Positions 46,991-59,828 of a DNA stretch of 64,000 nucleotides are shown piece by piece. The DNA lies in the NCBI GenBank assembly GCA_014773175.1, contig VXCM01001425.1, forward strand, positions 41,001 through 105,000, read 5' to 3'. The notes under the pieces are model-generated. The model was not told the DNA's origin. It made no database searches and saw nothing but the letters and a program-made list of their open reading frames with translations. Position 1 is the first letter of the stretch. Each line of letters starts with the position of its first letter. The translations under genes and the position numbers were made by a program. Source of the DNA: Lucifuga dentata. Lineage: Eukaryota > Chordata > Actinopteri > Ophidiiformes > Bythitidae.

Positions 46991-49237
46991 TCTGCTGGTT
47001 TTGGCCAAGCATGTACACAGTGCTTTGCTTCGGAAGCGTAAATATGAAGGATGTAGGAGCTTTTGGAGTTTTTGTACATAACTTACAACTTAAACTGTGT
47101 GACCCAGTTATTAGTACTGCTGTATAATTTTAAGTTTTAATTTAATTTTAACTTTATTTTTTATTCTTCCTTTTATTTTTCCTCTGGAAGCTTGTTGGAG
47201 CAATATACTGAGCCTGTGTAGTATTTACTTTGAAAAATAATTACAGTTGTATTATGCAGATGACATTATGTTTCATGTGTTATTTGATGGTCCAAATCCA
47301 AGCATGAAAAAAACTTTAAAAAATAAATAAAAAGCCTATAGACAGCAGTGTATCTTACTTTAAATTATGTCTATATGTATGATTTTATGATGACCTTATT
47401 TATAGTTTCCCTGGTGCAGCTACTTGTAGGTCTATTAGTATAATATTACACATTGCTTTTCAAATTGTCTGTATGACAATATTTGCACTTATGGATGTAT
47501 AGATACCATGAAATATCTTCACATGCTTTCATTTTACACCCATAGCATTATTTTAAGTTTAATGTACCATTTACACGTTGAATCATATAACTGTAGCTCT
47601 CATAGCTCTCTTGTACCATAATCCATATTTTCACCATGGCCTGTGCAATTCTCAGTACTGTGGGTCAATGTTTGTACAAGTAACGTACACAGTTTCTACC
47701 ATAGACAGTACTATAGCTACTCCCATGGTTCATATGTATACTACAGCACATTATTTACTATGGCCACTGTAATGAGCAGTGCCATATTTCATTATTTGTA
47801 CTTTGTATTATTTGTGTATTTGCTTGTGTGCACAGTTTCCTTTACAGTGACAAAAATAACCCTAAAAATAACATAATACAGAAATGAAGGAGAAGTTTCC
47901 AAGCACGTCTGATGCATATTTGTCACTTAAAGGCAAAGTAATGGTCACATAATGGTCAAGCGACATTTTATTGTTAATAATTATCGGAGCTCAGACACCA
48001 AAATCTCTGAAAAGTCTTACTCAGCATTGTGATGATGATCAAGTTATTAAATTTTATTTGATAGTTCAGCTGCTTTTCCTCTGAGATCTTTTGTTTTGTG
48101 AAACAGTCCATGAAGCGCACCAAATCATGTGATATTGCTCAAATTGATTTAATAAGCACTTTGTTTTACGATGGAGTGTTATTATTTTATGACCTTCTTG
48201 GCAGCCAATGGCTTTGCAGATCAGTCCAATTCTCTCCACACCTCATTTTATTTTACTGCACCCTGGCCGCTTTACTGCTCAGCAACGGTGGTGGCTGAAG
48301 GCAACAGGGAAAAGCTTTGCCCCTTCTTTCCCAGATTCCAGATCAGAGAGGGTCTAAGCAAAAGCCCATTCCCACATGTGGAATGGACTCAAATCACACA
48401 TAATGCAGCGTATTGCCCCTTTACAGTGGAAATGGGCTTCAGTCTCCAGTGTTGTGGTTACACTATGGCTTTTTGACATCATCTACAATAACTATGATCA
48501 ACACAGAGGTTGATGTATTCAGGGAGGATTAAATAATATTGATGATGATATCATCGTGTCTGTTTTGGCCATTGGTATCTCATCAAGCTACATGTGGATG
48601 CAAAGAGGTGTGTGTTTGTGTGTGCCTGCCTGTTGGTGTGTGTGCTTTTGATAGAGCACCTCAGTGCTGCAGTGATGTATCCTCATTATGTCCCCATCCC
48701 ATGACCATCACACCCAGCCTATTGGTTTTCTCCTGGGGGACTGGGTGTCTGGGCTTCCCCCTCTATCTCCCAAACCCTCCCAACTCCAACCCTACAGTAC
48801 ATCTCCTCATCTAAGTTCAGTCTCAAGTGCTGAGTCTTCCTGCTGACCTCTGACTGCTGCTGTGGTTTGGTGATATTAACTCTTCTAAACTAATTTAAAG
48901 CACTTTATAATGAGATTATGTTAGGAACATGCTGGTGGATTCAGCATCAGGACTGCACACAGAAAATGTACAGTTGATATAATTCCCAGTTTACTGGGAT
49001 AGTGTTGTGAGTGTGTGCTAAGGCAAAATAAGTTTGGGAGGTAAGGTTACACCATGGGAAAGCGATGAGAGGAGATAGTGGTACCAGATAGTGAGGGCAT
49101 CAGTAGAGGATCTAAGAGCTTGTGCTTAGTGCCTTAATGGATGATTTGAAAGAATACCACACTGTTTGTCTTGGAGCAGACCTCCCCAAGCCTATAAAAC
49201 TGTGTGATGGAAAGACAGGGGTGGGGTTGGTTCTCTN

Positions 49238-49274
<37 letters not shown>

Positions 49275-52200
49275 TCAGTCCAAAAACATATCTCTACTAG
49301 CCAGTTTCTGAGTATTATTACACAGACCACACAAGCAAAAACTGTAGGATTTTAGTATACGTTGGAGTTAGGATTCAGGCTGCAATTGTAATAATTATTT
49401 TGCTAAATGCGTATTTGTCAGTCTTGACAATAAGGAATGGCACACAAATTAAACAATCCTCAAAGAATACCACTTTTAATTAAACAAAATGGTCACAGAA
49501 TGTGTGCATTCATGAGCATGCAGTCAGTATTTGTGCATATGCGTGCATACATTTACCACATCTTCATCTACAAGCCAAGGGACCTATCTTGAAATCTTTA
49601 GTAAAGCAGTAAGGTCAACCTGAAAACAGTTAGTGAAGGCACATGAATGGATGCCGAGCCAGCTTTGGAAGACAGACACAGTGACGCTGACTGACAGAAC
49701 TGTGGCGTCTTCAGGTTGTGACTCAGAGACCAGGAACCTAGAGTAGGGGGAGCGGGCATAATGAGGGAGTCCTGTTTTGGTCAGCTGAAGAAGTGGAGGA
49801 GGGAAAGAGGGACTGACTGAAAGAACTTATGGAGGGGAAGTAATAGGGAATCCTTGTTTTATAGTTCCCTGTTGGTAATTTGTCCCATGTGCGTAAGGAT
49901 GGAAAAATAAATAAGAAAAATAAAATATTAAAGCATAAAGCAGATAAGAGAGGGTAAAAACAGACATGAAGAGAAGGGAAAGATAATTGAATGAGACAAA
50001 GAGACCGTGAGAATGAAGGATCTAGAGATCGAGAGAAAGATGGAGGAAAGGAAGGAGGATCTGGTTTATGGTGATGCTCTGTTTGTGACGGCTGTCTGCT
50101 GGATGAAAACAAGGCCTCTTTAACTCCTTGCGGGTTAATGGAACTTTTATGAGTTTGTTCTGCAATCATGTGACCCCTGGCGTCTCCTTTCCTCTCTGTT
50201 TCTCTTTCTCTCTGTCTCTTTCTTTCCTCTATCACAAGGCAGATCAGAGGTTGTGCCGCCCTTGTGTTTCTGTAAACACTGCTCTCCCTGTACTGGGTTT
50301 ATGAGGACAGGACCAGCCAGTTAGGAGGGCGTCTAAGATACTGGGTGACTCACTGTTTTGCCTTAGTTTACGTAAGGTAAAGACTTGTTTAGGCAGTGGT
50401 TAGTATCATCAGGTGGAGTATAGACAGCAGCATAATGGCCAAGGAGTCAAGCAGGTGTGGGGTGAGGCTTAAGATCTGCTGTGTCCAATGTCCAACCAGC
50501 TTTAAAAGTATGAAAAATAATCTGTCCCACTTTCCAGAGGGTGGCAATTAAAAATATTTTTACTGAAAAGCAGCAGCTCATTTTTTATAACCAACAACCA
50601 CATTTGTCGCCCTAGACACCCAAATGTCCATGACACCATTCACCCAAACCCCAAGTCTTTCTCTTTTCCCATCACAAGCAAAGTCTCTCCCACCGCCCTG
50701 CCAGAGGGGGTTAGATGTCTGACAGCATGAAGTGTATTGAGTATGGATGAGGTGGAGTGGAGGGGTTGTTGGGGTGATTAGTGGAAGAACTCTGTAGGTA
50801 TGGATTGATGGAGATTGGTGCAGGGAAGCATTGGAAAACCGGACCAGGTTTCCCGTCATAAAGCACGGCTGAGGGATGAATGGCTGCTAGCCAGACGCAA
50901 CTTTTAATGCTCGGCCATGACTCACACTGACTGTCAGTAATGAGTTTTATTCACTTCCATCATTTGAGTGTCAATTGCGATCATGGGGCCATCTGAAAAA
51001 CATGATTGAAGGGATTGAGTTGGAGGTGTGAGGTGGGGGTGTGGGTGGGGGTAAAGAAGGAGGGAACAGAGTTGGACCAAGTCACTGATGCTGATGCTGA
51101 CACAACATACACCCAAGTACAGTATGCAGCAAGGAGCGATTAATAGTTCAGGACAACACAGAGTAAAAATTCCCCAAATAGCTAGATTCAAAGCTTGTTT
51201 TTCACTCTATCAGACAATACTTATTTTGGATCTTAATAGCCATATTAGGCCCTTCATTACCTGCAATGTCATCACCCACTGTATTTTTTTTCCCATGGAA
51301 GCTCTAACCTTTCACTTCTTCTCTCTCATCCTTTTATTACACCCCGCTCCTTTCTCAATACAGTCATAAACTGCCAAAATGATGATTATCCCAAAATATA
51401 AGCACACTGATTACTTTTCTCCTCTTTAGCCCTTTTATTGTTTCCTCAACCCTTCACTCTTCACAAATACCTTCAGGGCAGGAGCTTGTGAAGCATGTGG
51501 CCAAAGACAGGCAGTTTAAAGAGGATAATCAATATTGATCTCAGTAATAGAGTAAGTGTGGGGGGGAGGTGAAGGAAGCTGGGTCCTTACTCTAGTTGTT
51601 GATACAATCAATGGACTTCAGGAGATCAAGAATGGATGATTCCTTGATTACTATCTCGGCTGGTGACAAGGCCAGAGAGATTACATTACTTACCCGTTTT
51701 CTCTATTTACTAGTCTTTCTTTAATGAATGAGTGAAAATGTGTGCATGTATATGGGTATGTAGCTGCATGGTGCAGATGCTGAGGTGACTTGGGATGAAG
51801 CATTAGCCTTATTTTTCACCCACTCGAGCGTATTGATTCTGAGGCAATAAGACTGTAATCTGCTGGGCCGTTACATTAGGAAGACATGACATACACACAC
51901 CTTCTTTGTTATAGACCAAGAACATTAGCAGTAAATTAGGTGGGCATGTATGCGTACACACATCACTGTCTTTTACCTGATTTGGCCAATTAAAATAGTT
52001 GAAAATCAGCATTGTAGATTAAAATAGAGATTAAAATAGAAGGAAGTATTACTTTAGGAGCGGTTTGGAATACACATGGCCAAAAGGTTTGGACTCTTCG
52101 AAGGTAACTGGAGACAAGTGTGGGACACTGGGCTGGGGAGTGAAAGAGATGCCCCAATCGTTCATGCTTACACCTGACAGTAGCAGAGCTTTTTCTATTC

Positions 52201-52734
52201 TAATAAAGCCTGTCCTCACTATATTTACCTGCTTAGCACAGTCCAGTGCTCTGGGGCCACTGTGACCTGCCTGTGTCTGTGTGTGTGTGTGTGTGTGTTG
52301 GGAAGAGACATGATATAATGGTGACTTAGCACCTGGACACGTCAATGATATGTAGATTCAGCAATATTGATATAGCATCTAAATTGGCCGTGAGTGCAAA
52401 TTTATTTGTAGCACAGTTTGCATGGGGGGNGAGAGAGAGAGAGAGAAAGAGAGAGACACTGAGTATGTGTGTGAGCGGGGATGCAGTACGCTGTCAATGA
52501 GGGAGAGAGAGAGAGAGAGAGATGAAGATTCAGCTGTATGGGTGAGAGTGTTGGATTAGAGATGACAGTGAAAACCGAGGAATCCCATCATTCCACGTCC
52601 AGGGAGCGCTTCATTCAGCCATGGACACAGCCCTCTGGGGTGGGGCAGGAGGGGGTGCCAGTTACACCCTGTCAAGGGGTCTTATGACCTGATGGATGTG
52701 GCGCTATGGGATGTAGGGAACACCCTGAATATTG

Positions 52735-52802
<68 letters not shown>

Positions 52803-52978
52803 ACACAATACACATACGCACACACACACTCATCCTGAAACATAACTGCAGAGATTGACTCACTGACATCAGTGCTGCAAGAGGCTCTCACAGCTGTCTG
52901 ATTTTTGTCACTGTGTCTTTTTGCATTGCCACAGTTTTGTTTTACCTTATGGCACAAACATGTAAATGAGTGCACACA

Positions 52979-53022
<44 letters not shown>

Positions 53023-53449
53023 ATGCAGAATCCCATACGACACTGCTGAACAGCTTTTCACAACTATCATTGAACTGAAAAGCCCCAAAGTTGCATCTTC
53101 TTTTCTTAGAATGGCATGATAACTATGCATCAACTCAGCCAGCCAACCGTATCTCTCCCTCCTGACATCTACAACCAATCGGCTACCTCGATATTTGAGA
53201 GGTAATTTGTCACAGTCAGCAGCGTCCCTCCCATTTCTTCCTCTCCCCAAAGTGAATGTTATTGTCATTCCAAGACTCTGAGGATGGTTTTATCATTCCT
53301 GCTTAGTACAGCATTGGGATGAACACACACATACACACAAAACACTCACACATCCAGGCATCTATCCACCCACGTGCTATTCTGCAAGTAAAACACTTGT
53401 GATGCCTTTTATGAGCATTTCATTTTGCTCCTCTTTTCCACTTTGGCAG
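46991..53449. other. Gene-free flank, evx1-hibadh
   Basis: Non-coding sequence with GA repeats and N (49231-49271, 52430-52449), a GA tract near 52505-52522, and CT/CA tracts (52736-52808, 52972-53018). Open frames are short or low-complexity. No exon recognised. Confidence 0.5.
52736..52808. repeat. (TC)n(AC)n microsatellite
   Basis: About 35 bp of TC followed by about 38 bp of AC repeat; a further CA tract lies at 52972-53018. Confidence 0.95.
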
Positions 53450-53610
53450 ACAATGATGGTGGAGTGCGCGCTCTGTTTCACTCCACTCCGCTTTAAACGA
53501 ACTAATTATGGGTGTTTATGTAGCTTTAATGCGTTTAAGCATCAGGAGAGAAACACTGCAGTGCTTACCACCTAATCAATGAGGCCTTGCATGCTACGCC
53601 ATCCCTCGCT
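53450..53610. promoter_or_regulatory. Candidate conserved element
   Basis: Complex segment with GCTTTAAACGAACTAATTATGG, TGTTTATGTAGC and CACCTAATCAATGAGG: homeodomain cores and a TTTATG site close together, between simple-repeat regions. Inference only. Confidence 0.3.
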
Positions 53611-54739
53611 TCTCTCTCCTCACTTGTCCTCTAACACCTCTCCTTCCTCTCCTTTCTTTCCTCTTCTCACTCTCTCTCTTGATCTGCCTTAATCTCCCTC
53701 TCTCTCCTCCCCCCCCTTCTCTCCCTTTCCAGTTCCCTCTCTGTTCAATTAGTAGAGACAACAATGAGGTATCAGGTCAATTGACCATGAAGAGAGCTTT
53801 AAACGGGGCAAGATGAGGCCATTACAGAGTTATTATGCTCAGGCCAAGTAGTTTGCTACGTTTTGCCTTTCAGATGGTGCTGCAATCCTGTTCAGTATTT
53901 CCTATAAAGGCTTAATCTTTGTCAGAAATATTATGAAATATAAGAATTGCACAAGACTCTAATTCAGTTCTGTGGGTTTAGCATCCTACAGTGATCACCG
54001 TTAACTTTCTACAGGTGAAAAATTTCAAGGTTGCATTTTTGTATTTGATTTTTTTTAAAGTTCACATAACCAAATTACAAACTAGATTACAATGTTCTAG
54101 TAACCTGTAGTCACATAATGAGAGCAGCCTTGATAGCAGAGTGAGAAAGAGATGAAGATTCGACTGTGTGATTCCAGACCCTTTAACGGTAATTCATTTT
54201 CACTGATGTTCCTATCAGCTATGAACAGCTCACAAAGCATGAATCAAGATGGTGGTTTACCTTTGATTCCATTAACTGCAAAGTAAATACCAGCTATCAG
54301 ATGTCCTATGAATCCACAAACCCCTGCATTTTTGGCTAGTAGACCAAAGTAGACCAAGATCCATATTTCCAGGTGTTTTTTTTTTTTTTTTTTTTTTTTT
54401 TTAGAGCAAGTGTACCCAAATTTGAATGGGAGCAAACAGAAATAAAGGCATTAATGTTCAAGTTTGATAAACTGCACCAAGTATGCTTGGTGTAAGCTTG
54501 GCCCTATGACCTTATGTTCTCCTCCATTGTGTGGTGGTAGATTTGTTATAGAGCTTATGAATTTGGTTGGGGCCCAGATCTCATTTTTTATTTGTATTCT
54601 ACATACAATAGGCCACAGATCCTCACCCACTTTCCTGAAGTTGTTGTAAAACAGAATGCGTAATTCCCTTCTGATTGCTAGCTGGGATCAGACCACCTTT
54701 ACTCTGCTCTCACTCTCACCCATTACAGAAACAGCACCG
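53611..54739. other. Spacer with pyrimidine-rich tract
   Basis: Long CT-rich stretch (about 53600-53740) and poly-T at 54376-54402; otherwise unremarkable non-coding sequence. Confidence 0.5.
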
Positions 54740-54990
54740 GCAGCCTGGATCCAGCATTACAGCTACCTTCTCTCCTGGCTGGTGGCAGAGATGAATGTGG
54801 CTCGGTGGGAGCTGCACCCCTCCTGGGTATTTAGGGGCCACCCTGGTGGGTCCGACGGGAATGGTGGGGCCGGAGCCCCGTTACCGACACCGGTGATTAT
54901 TTACCGGGCCTGGGTCTCTGTGGGAACCAGGTGGTGATGGATTCTGACGAGGCTGATGATCACTCTTCCAATGAGAGTAATTAATATAAT
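54740..54990. promoter_or_regulatory. Candidate GC-rich conserved element
   Basis: A GC-rich island in an AT-rich flank: GGGGCCACCCTGGTGGGTCC (a weak CTCF-like match on the minus strand), then CGGTGATTATTTACCGGG and GAGAGTAATTAATATAATG. No coding signature. Possibly a distal enhancer or insulator. Confidence 0.3.
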
Positions 54991-55469
54991 GAAGAGCTAC
55001 TGAGCATGTGCAGTAGAGTGTGATGAATAGAGTGTGTAGGCTGTCGTTACTCACAAGTGACAGAGGGTGTGTGGGGTGTGTGTGTGGGGGTAATGTGAAA
55101 ATATAGGAGGAAAGAGCAGAAAGAGAAACCCAAAGCAGGATAGGAAATATGAAATAATCCATGTAAACCTGAAGGAGAGCGAAGATGCTGCCTTCAAAGA
55201 CCCCATAATTAAAATATTAGTCTCTATATAAACACAATGCCCCCTGCAATACCACGACACTGTCCAGCTTCTTATAATGAGAGAAAGTAGCAAAACAGAT
55301 AAGGAAACAAAGGAGGGATTAGCAGAATAATAAAAAATGAGTGCAAACAACGTAACGGCATGACAAAACAGGGACAGCCAGACTGTTTGGGGTTTCATTT
55401 CTGTCAGATGTTTACTCATATTGTGGAGATGCAACCTTTTAAACAGGTAGTGGATTCATGTTTCATAAC

Positions 55470-56030
55470 AGCTCAATACACCCCCATAGATATTCAAATG
55501 AGGACTTTATAGCTATAATTACCTGCTGCTATGTGCCTCGCTGTCATTGTGACATGCCACGCGCTGACCTGCTGTCTGCAGCAGAATAATCTTCACTAAT
55601 GAACCTAAGCAGAGTCAGTGACTCAGGATGGGGGAATGTTGTCTACAAAACAGGAAGAAGACTCTTGTGTGGGTGTTCTGCTGATGTGCAGACATCGTGG
55701 GTGTGGATATGACCAAGGCTAAATTGCCTGAGTATTATTGGTGGGTTCATGTAAAAGATATGAAGGCCACATTACTGCACAGTGAGAGAGTGGCTCGTTA
55801 CGCACTTCTTGCTAAGCTGTTATACCTGCTAGATTCCAGCCACTAATTTACATGCCACTTAACGTGCGTTGATATGAATCACTGGGTGCTTATAGGAGCC
55901 TCACTCTCCCCCTGAGCCGTGACCCCACCGCTCTTACTTCCTTACAGAGCGAGTCGTTAAACAGCCGAGAGGATTCACCAGCAGTTATAATGGGGGAATA
56001 ATGAACGCTGTTGCCTCAGGTATTTATCAC
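55470..56030. promoter_or_regulatory. Candidate conserved enhancer block
   Basis: Two neighbouring complex segments: 55470-55640 (ATATTCAAATGAGGACTTTATAGC, then ATAATTACCTGC) and 55790-56030 (CACTAATTTACATGCC, GTTATAATGGGGGAATAATG). They are rich in homeodomain-type cores and free of simple repeats. They lie 2.6 kb or more beyond the hibadh 3' end. Conservation not tested. Confidence 0.3.
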
Positions 56031-58654
56031 AGCAGCAACTCTAAGCGCCAAAGCTGTTTTATTCTCTAAATGGAAGTGTATGGCAAGCAGTGGGAGGGAT
56101 TTATCAGGTGGGCAATTAACTTCAAAGAGCGCACCAGCAAAAACGCAAGATGCAAAATGGGATAAATCATGTGTGAGATACAAAATTAATTTCCAAGACC
56201 AGTTTAGCACAGTCAGGTTTCCAGGTACAGTAAATGAAGAGGGAGTTTTAAGAACTTAAGACAGGGTTGTTATTCAAATCCCACATTATAAACACAACCT
56301 CAAACATCAAACCATGAACTCTTGCTGACACATCAGACTATTGTTATAGCTCAGTGTGGACACTACATTGTGGTGTGTCTGGTGTCGCACCACTGGCTGC
56401 CTGACTGAAAGGGTGAGGCTGTCCGGCTCAGACTGGCTGATTCGGGGCTTGGTTTGTCGCTTGCGTCCCCTTCAGACGTCAGCACAGACTGGTCTCGCCA
56501 CGGCTCCTTTACAGCCTGCTTTCATGTGTCCTTTAATGAGGAAACCGCCGGCTCAGCAGTCTCCTATAAAACACAGGCAAATTAAAACACCCAAATATGA
56601 ATCAGTTAGGCTTCATTCAGCGGGCCAGGCCAGAGCGAGACATAAGGCAGACCAAGCCAGAGTTAGAGGCTTGAATATCTCAGATCCTGTCTGACAGGTT
56701 CCAATTTTACCCAGGAAGAGATATGTGATAACAATGGGTTTTCAATTAATCAAACTACAAAGCACACAGCTGAGAAAGTGCTTATTCGTGAATGTTGTCT
56801 GGGGTAAGAAAACATGATGATGAACCCAAAGAACGATAACATAGTGAGTCACAAGTCCACAACACGACTCCTGCCACCACAGTCTGCTACAACTGTGGCT
56901 GCCACTTAGACGACAGCAGCTCCATAAAATGTCGCAAAGCCCTTAAAAAAGTAGAATAAAACAAAACCACATTTGTTTTTTTTCCTCTCATTTCATTGTA
57001 ATGATGGAAATAAGGGCATCATTCTGAGATTAGTGCTGCTATTTCTCCCCCGACTGACGCTGGGTGTTATATGAGCGCCTGCTGAAGAGCTTTGAAGCAA
57101 CAATGGAACAACAGCCCACTGGATGGCGAGATGGCTGGAAAAAGGAAAAAGGCCTCAGAATGCTCAAAGAACAAGGTTGTAGGATGTGGTGTCCAACCGC
57201 ATCAGAACGTAAACAGGTTTATACCTGTTCAGAAACAGGGAAGAGTTTGTTCCTCTTTCCTTGCGTCTTAAGGACTAAGGACTAAGGCGCAAGAAAAAGA
57301 CACAAGTGAGGGAAATGTGGAAATGAATAAAAGCTTCAGAACCAACCGACTGAATCATAGGGTCTATACCCTCACTATGAGCACCTGATTGAGTTAATCA
57401 TTTCAATTCTGTGATAGAGAACTGCAATCAAATGTCCTAAACAATAACAGCTCCCAAAATTCTTTCACATACTTCCAAAACCAGATGCACAGCGAAAACA
57501 TTTTATTTGAAAACCTTTATTTGAGACTACAGTGTGACTCAGATGCTTTTTACATGATAAAAACAAACTGTAGACACCATTAATGACTTCTATTAAAAAA
57601 GTGACAGTTCTTTAAGATGCCTCCACAATACTACACAACAATATGAAATATACATTATGTACATGTGCTTAAAGCAGGGAGGAACCTGGGAACCTTTCCT
57701 AAAATTATACATAAAATAACACTACAATGGCTTGATAAGCAGATGTAGATACTCCTGAACAGAGGTACAATAAGTTCCATAGACTGTGTAACTGAGAGGC
57801 GGTATACCTGTATCAAAATAGCCCAGTGTATCGTAAAACGATGCGCACAGTTTAAAAATAACCAAATATCTCACAGTGTAAGAGTAAAATTGGTCGATCC
57901 AGCAAGTACTGAGGTAAACATAGTACCAAACAAGTGACCCTAAACCTTTGCGTGTTCCTGAGGTACACATGATTTAAGAATGAATACTGATCAAAGTAGC
58001 AGTGAACAAGTTAGCAAGACAGCAGAGGAGGTTAGTGACTGAATCCTACAGCTTTCTATGAAAAATATGATTTATGTAACAAAACGAGTCCTCTTATTGT
58101 ATGAGTTATTGAGAATTTCCATCTCTATCATAATTTTCAATCAAAAAAAAAAAAGTGACTTTTATATGTAGTTTAGATTTTTCCCTTTTTCATTTTACAG
58201 GGACTGGTCCAGGTCAGATAAACATTACACAAACCTAATAAACAAAATCCTACAAAAATTTACTTTAACAATCGTGCAAATTACAACTTTCCAATCATTC
58301 CGAGAACCTTTCACATATTACTTGCATTGCCACATGCATTTCTTAGCGCTCTTTTCCCTGTACTGGCCTCTCCTGTTATAAAGGGAGGAAGAGGAATAGC
58401 GTTGCCTCTACATACTGATCTAAGGTCAGTTTTAGCATTTCTCATGTAGAGGAAGATCCATGACATTAAAATATGATGCATCTAATGCAATGAGGGGACA
58501 CGTGTCTACACACACAGTATGTTAATTGGTAGATGTATGCCTGAAGGAAAGGCCTTTTAGCCTCTCTTGAACATTCTGGGATAAGGGGTGTGGGGCTGTG
58601 GTGTGTGTATGTATGTTTGTGTGTGTGTATGTGTGTGTGCGTTGGGTGTGCTGT
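56031..58654 (-). other. hibadh downstream region and 3' UTR
   Basis: Non-coding. AATAAA on the minus strand at 57521-57516 and 57507-57502, about 1.1 kb past the hibadh stop, are plausible polyadenylation signals. A short GT tract (about 58600-58640) follows the stop codon. Confidence 0.5.
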
Positions 58655-59828
58655 TCACTGTCCTTCCTCCTCACGTAGGAATTGGAAGACAGATGAGAAG
58701 TCCTTGTTAGCGTAGCCGCGGGAGCACATGACACGGTAGATCTGGTGGGCCAGGGACCCCAGAGGGATGGGCGTCTTAGTGTTAGTAGCTGTGTTTTGGG
58801 CCAAACCAAGATCCTAGGAACAGAAAAAAACACAAACAGATAGATGGAGACAGTCAGTGTGTCTACATGCACATTAAAGGTTCAATTACTCTCCATGGAA
58901 GGCAATACACCCTTTTTTCCCAAATACCATGCAAACTTCATAATTAGCTTGCATTTGGCATATATCGATGTTGGTTTGCTCGGACTAAAAGACTGAGATT
59001 ATGTGATTGTAAATCAATTTGCTCAAATGGAAGCAATCCATTGGCTAATAATCTGAATAAGCTGTATATTCTCTGTATGCATTTTCACCTTATATCACCT
59101 TGTATCACCTTACCCTCATATGCCAAACAAGCAACGAGTTCTGTATACTTGGGGAACAACAGAATCCTATTAATTCTGCTCTTGAGCCTCTTTTAGACAA
59201 GCAGACCATGCTGTTAATTGGCCGGCAATTTAACACCTCAGCCCCATGCTTGAAAAGGACCCAGAGTCACTTTTCCGTCAAAGTAGCACCGGCAACATTA
59301 CAAACTAAGTCCTCATAACATTTCCATAACACTTACAGCAAAGACAAGCACGAGACAGAAAATTGGAGTTTGAAATGGATCCCCGCACTTTTTTTTTTTC
59401 TGAACATCTCTTCCTTAAGTGTATTCATAGTTTCATACACAAACATTTTGGAAAGAGGTGCACAACTGGGTATCTCTAAATATCATATCAACATAATATC
59501 AATATCAGTATAAATGTATCTAAATTCAAAAATGTCCCCCCCATTTTTTTTAACAGTACCATTGTGAGACAAAAACAAAAGCAAATGAGACGATGGAGAG
59601 ATTGACAAAAAAGACAGAATGCTGCAGATAATGAAAAAGTGACAGAAAAGAATGGCGAGCAGGTCTTGTACCTTAGCCATTAGTGTGGTGCCAAAGCCAC
59701 CCTGGTAGTTGTTGGCGGAGGGGACTCCCTCCATGACGCCGGGGACTGGGTTGTAAGTGTCGCTGGACCAGCAACGACCTGAGGACATGTTGAGGATCTG
59801 GGCGAGAAGCTTCGGGTCCAAACCAAGT
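58655..59828 (-). CDS. hibadh: 3-hydroxyisobutyrate dehydrogenase, last two coding exons (partial)
   Basis: Mitochondrial valine-catabolism enzyme oxidising 3-hydroxyisobutyrate to methylmalonate semialdehyde with NAD+. Two exons are in the window: 59828-59672 (acceptor CCCAG, donor GTACAA) and 58813-58655 (acceptor TTCCTAG, stop TGA). They join in phase 0 as LMAK/DLGLAQ. The first encodes [30 protein letters not shown] and [18 protein letters not shown]; the second [32 protein letters not shown] and the C-terminus [15 protein letters not shown]. Together about 104 residues of the C-terminal helical domain. The Rossmann domain and catalytic Lys are encoded upstream, beyond 64000. It is the known neighbour of EVX1 in vertebrates. 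Confidence 0.96.
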
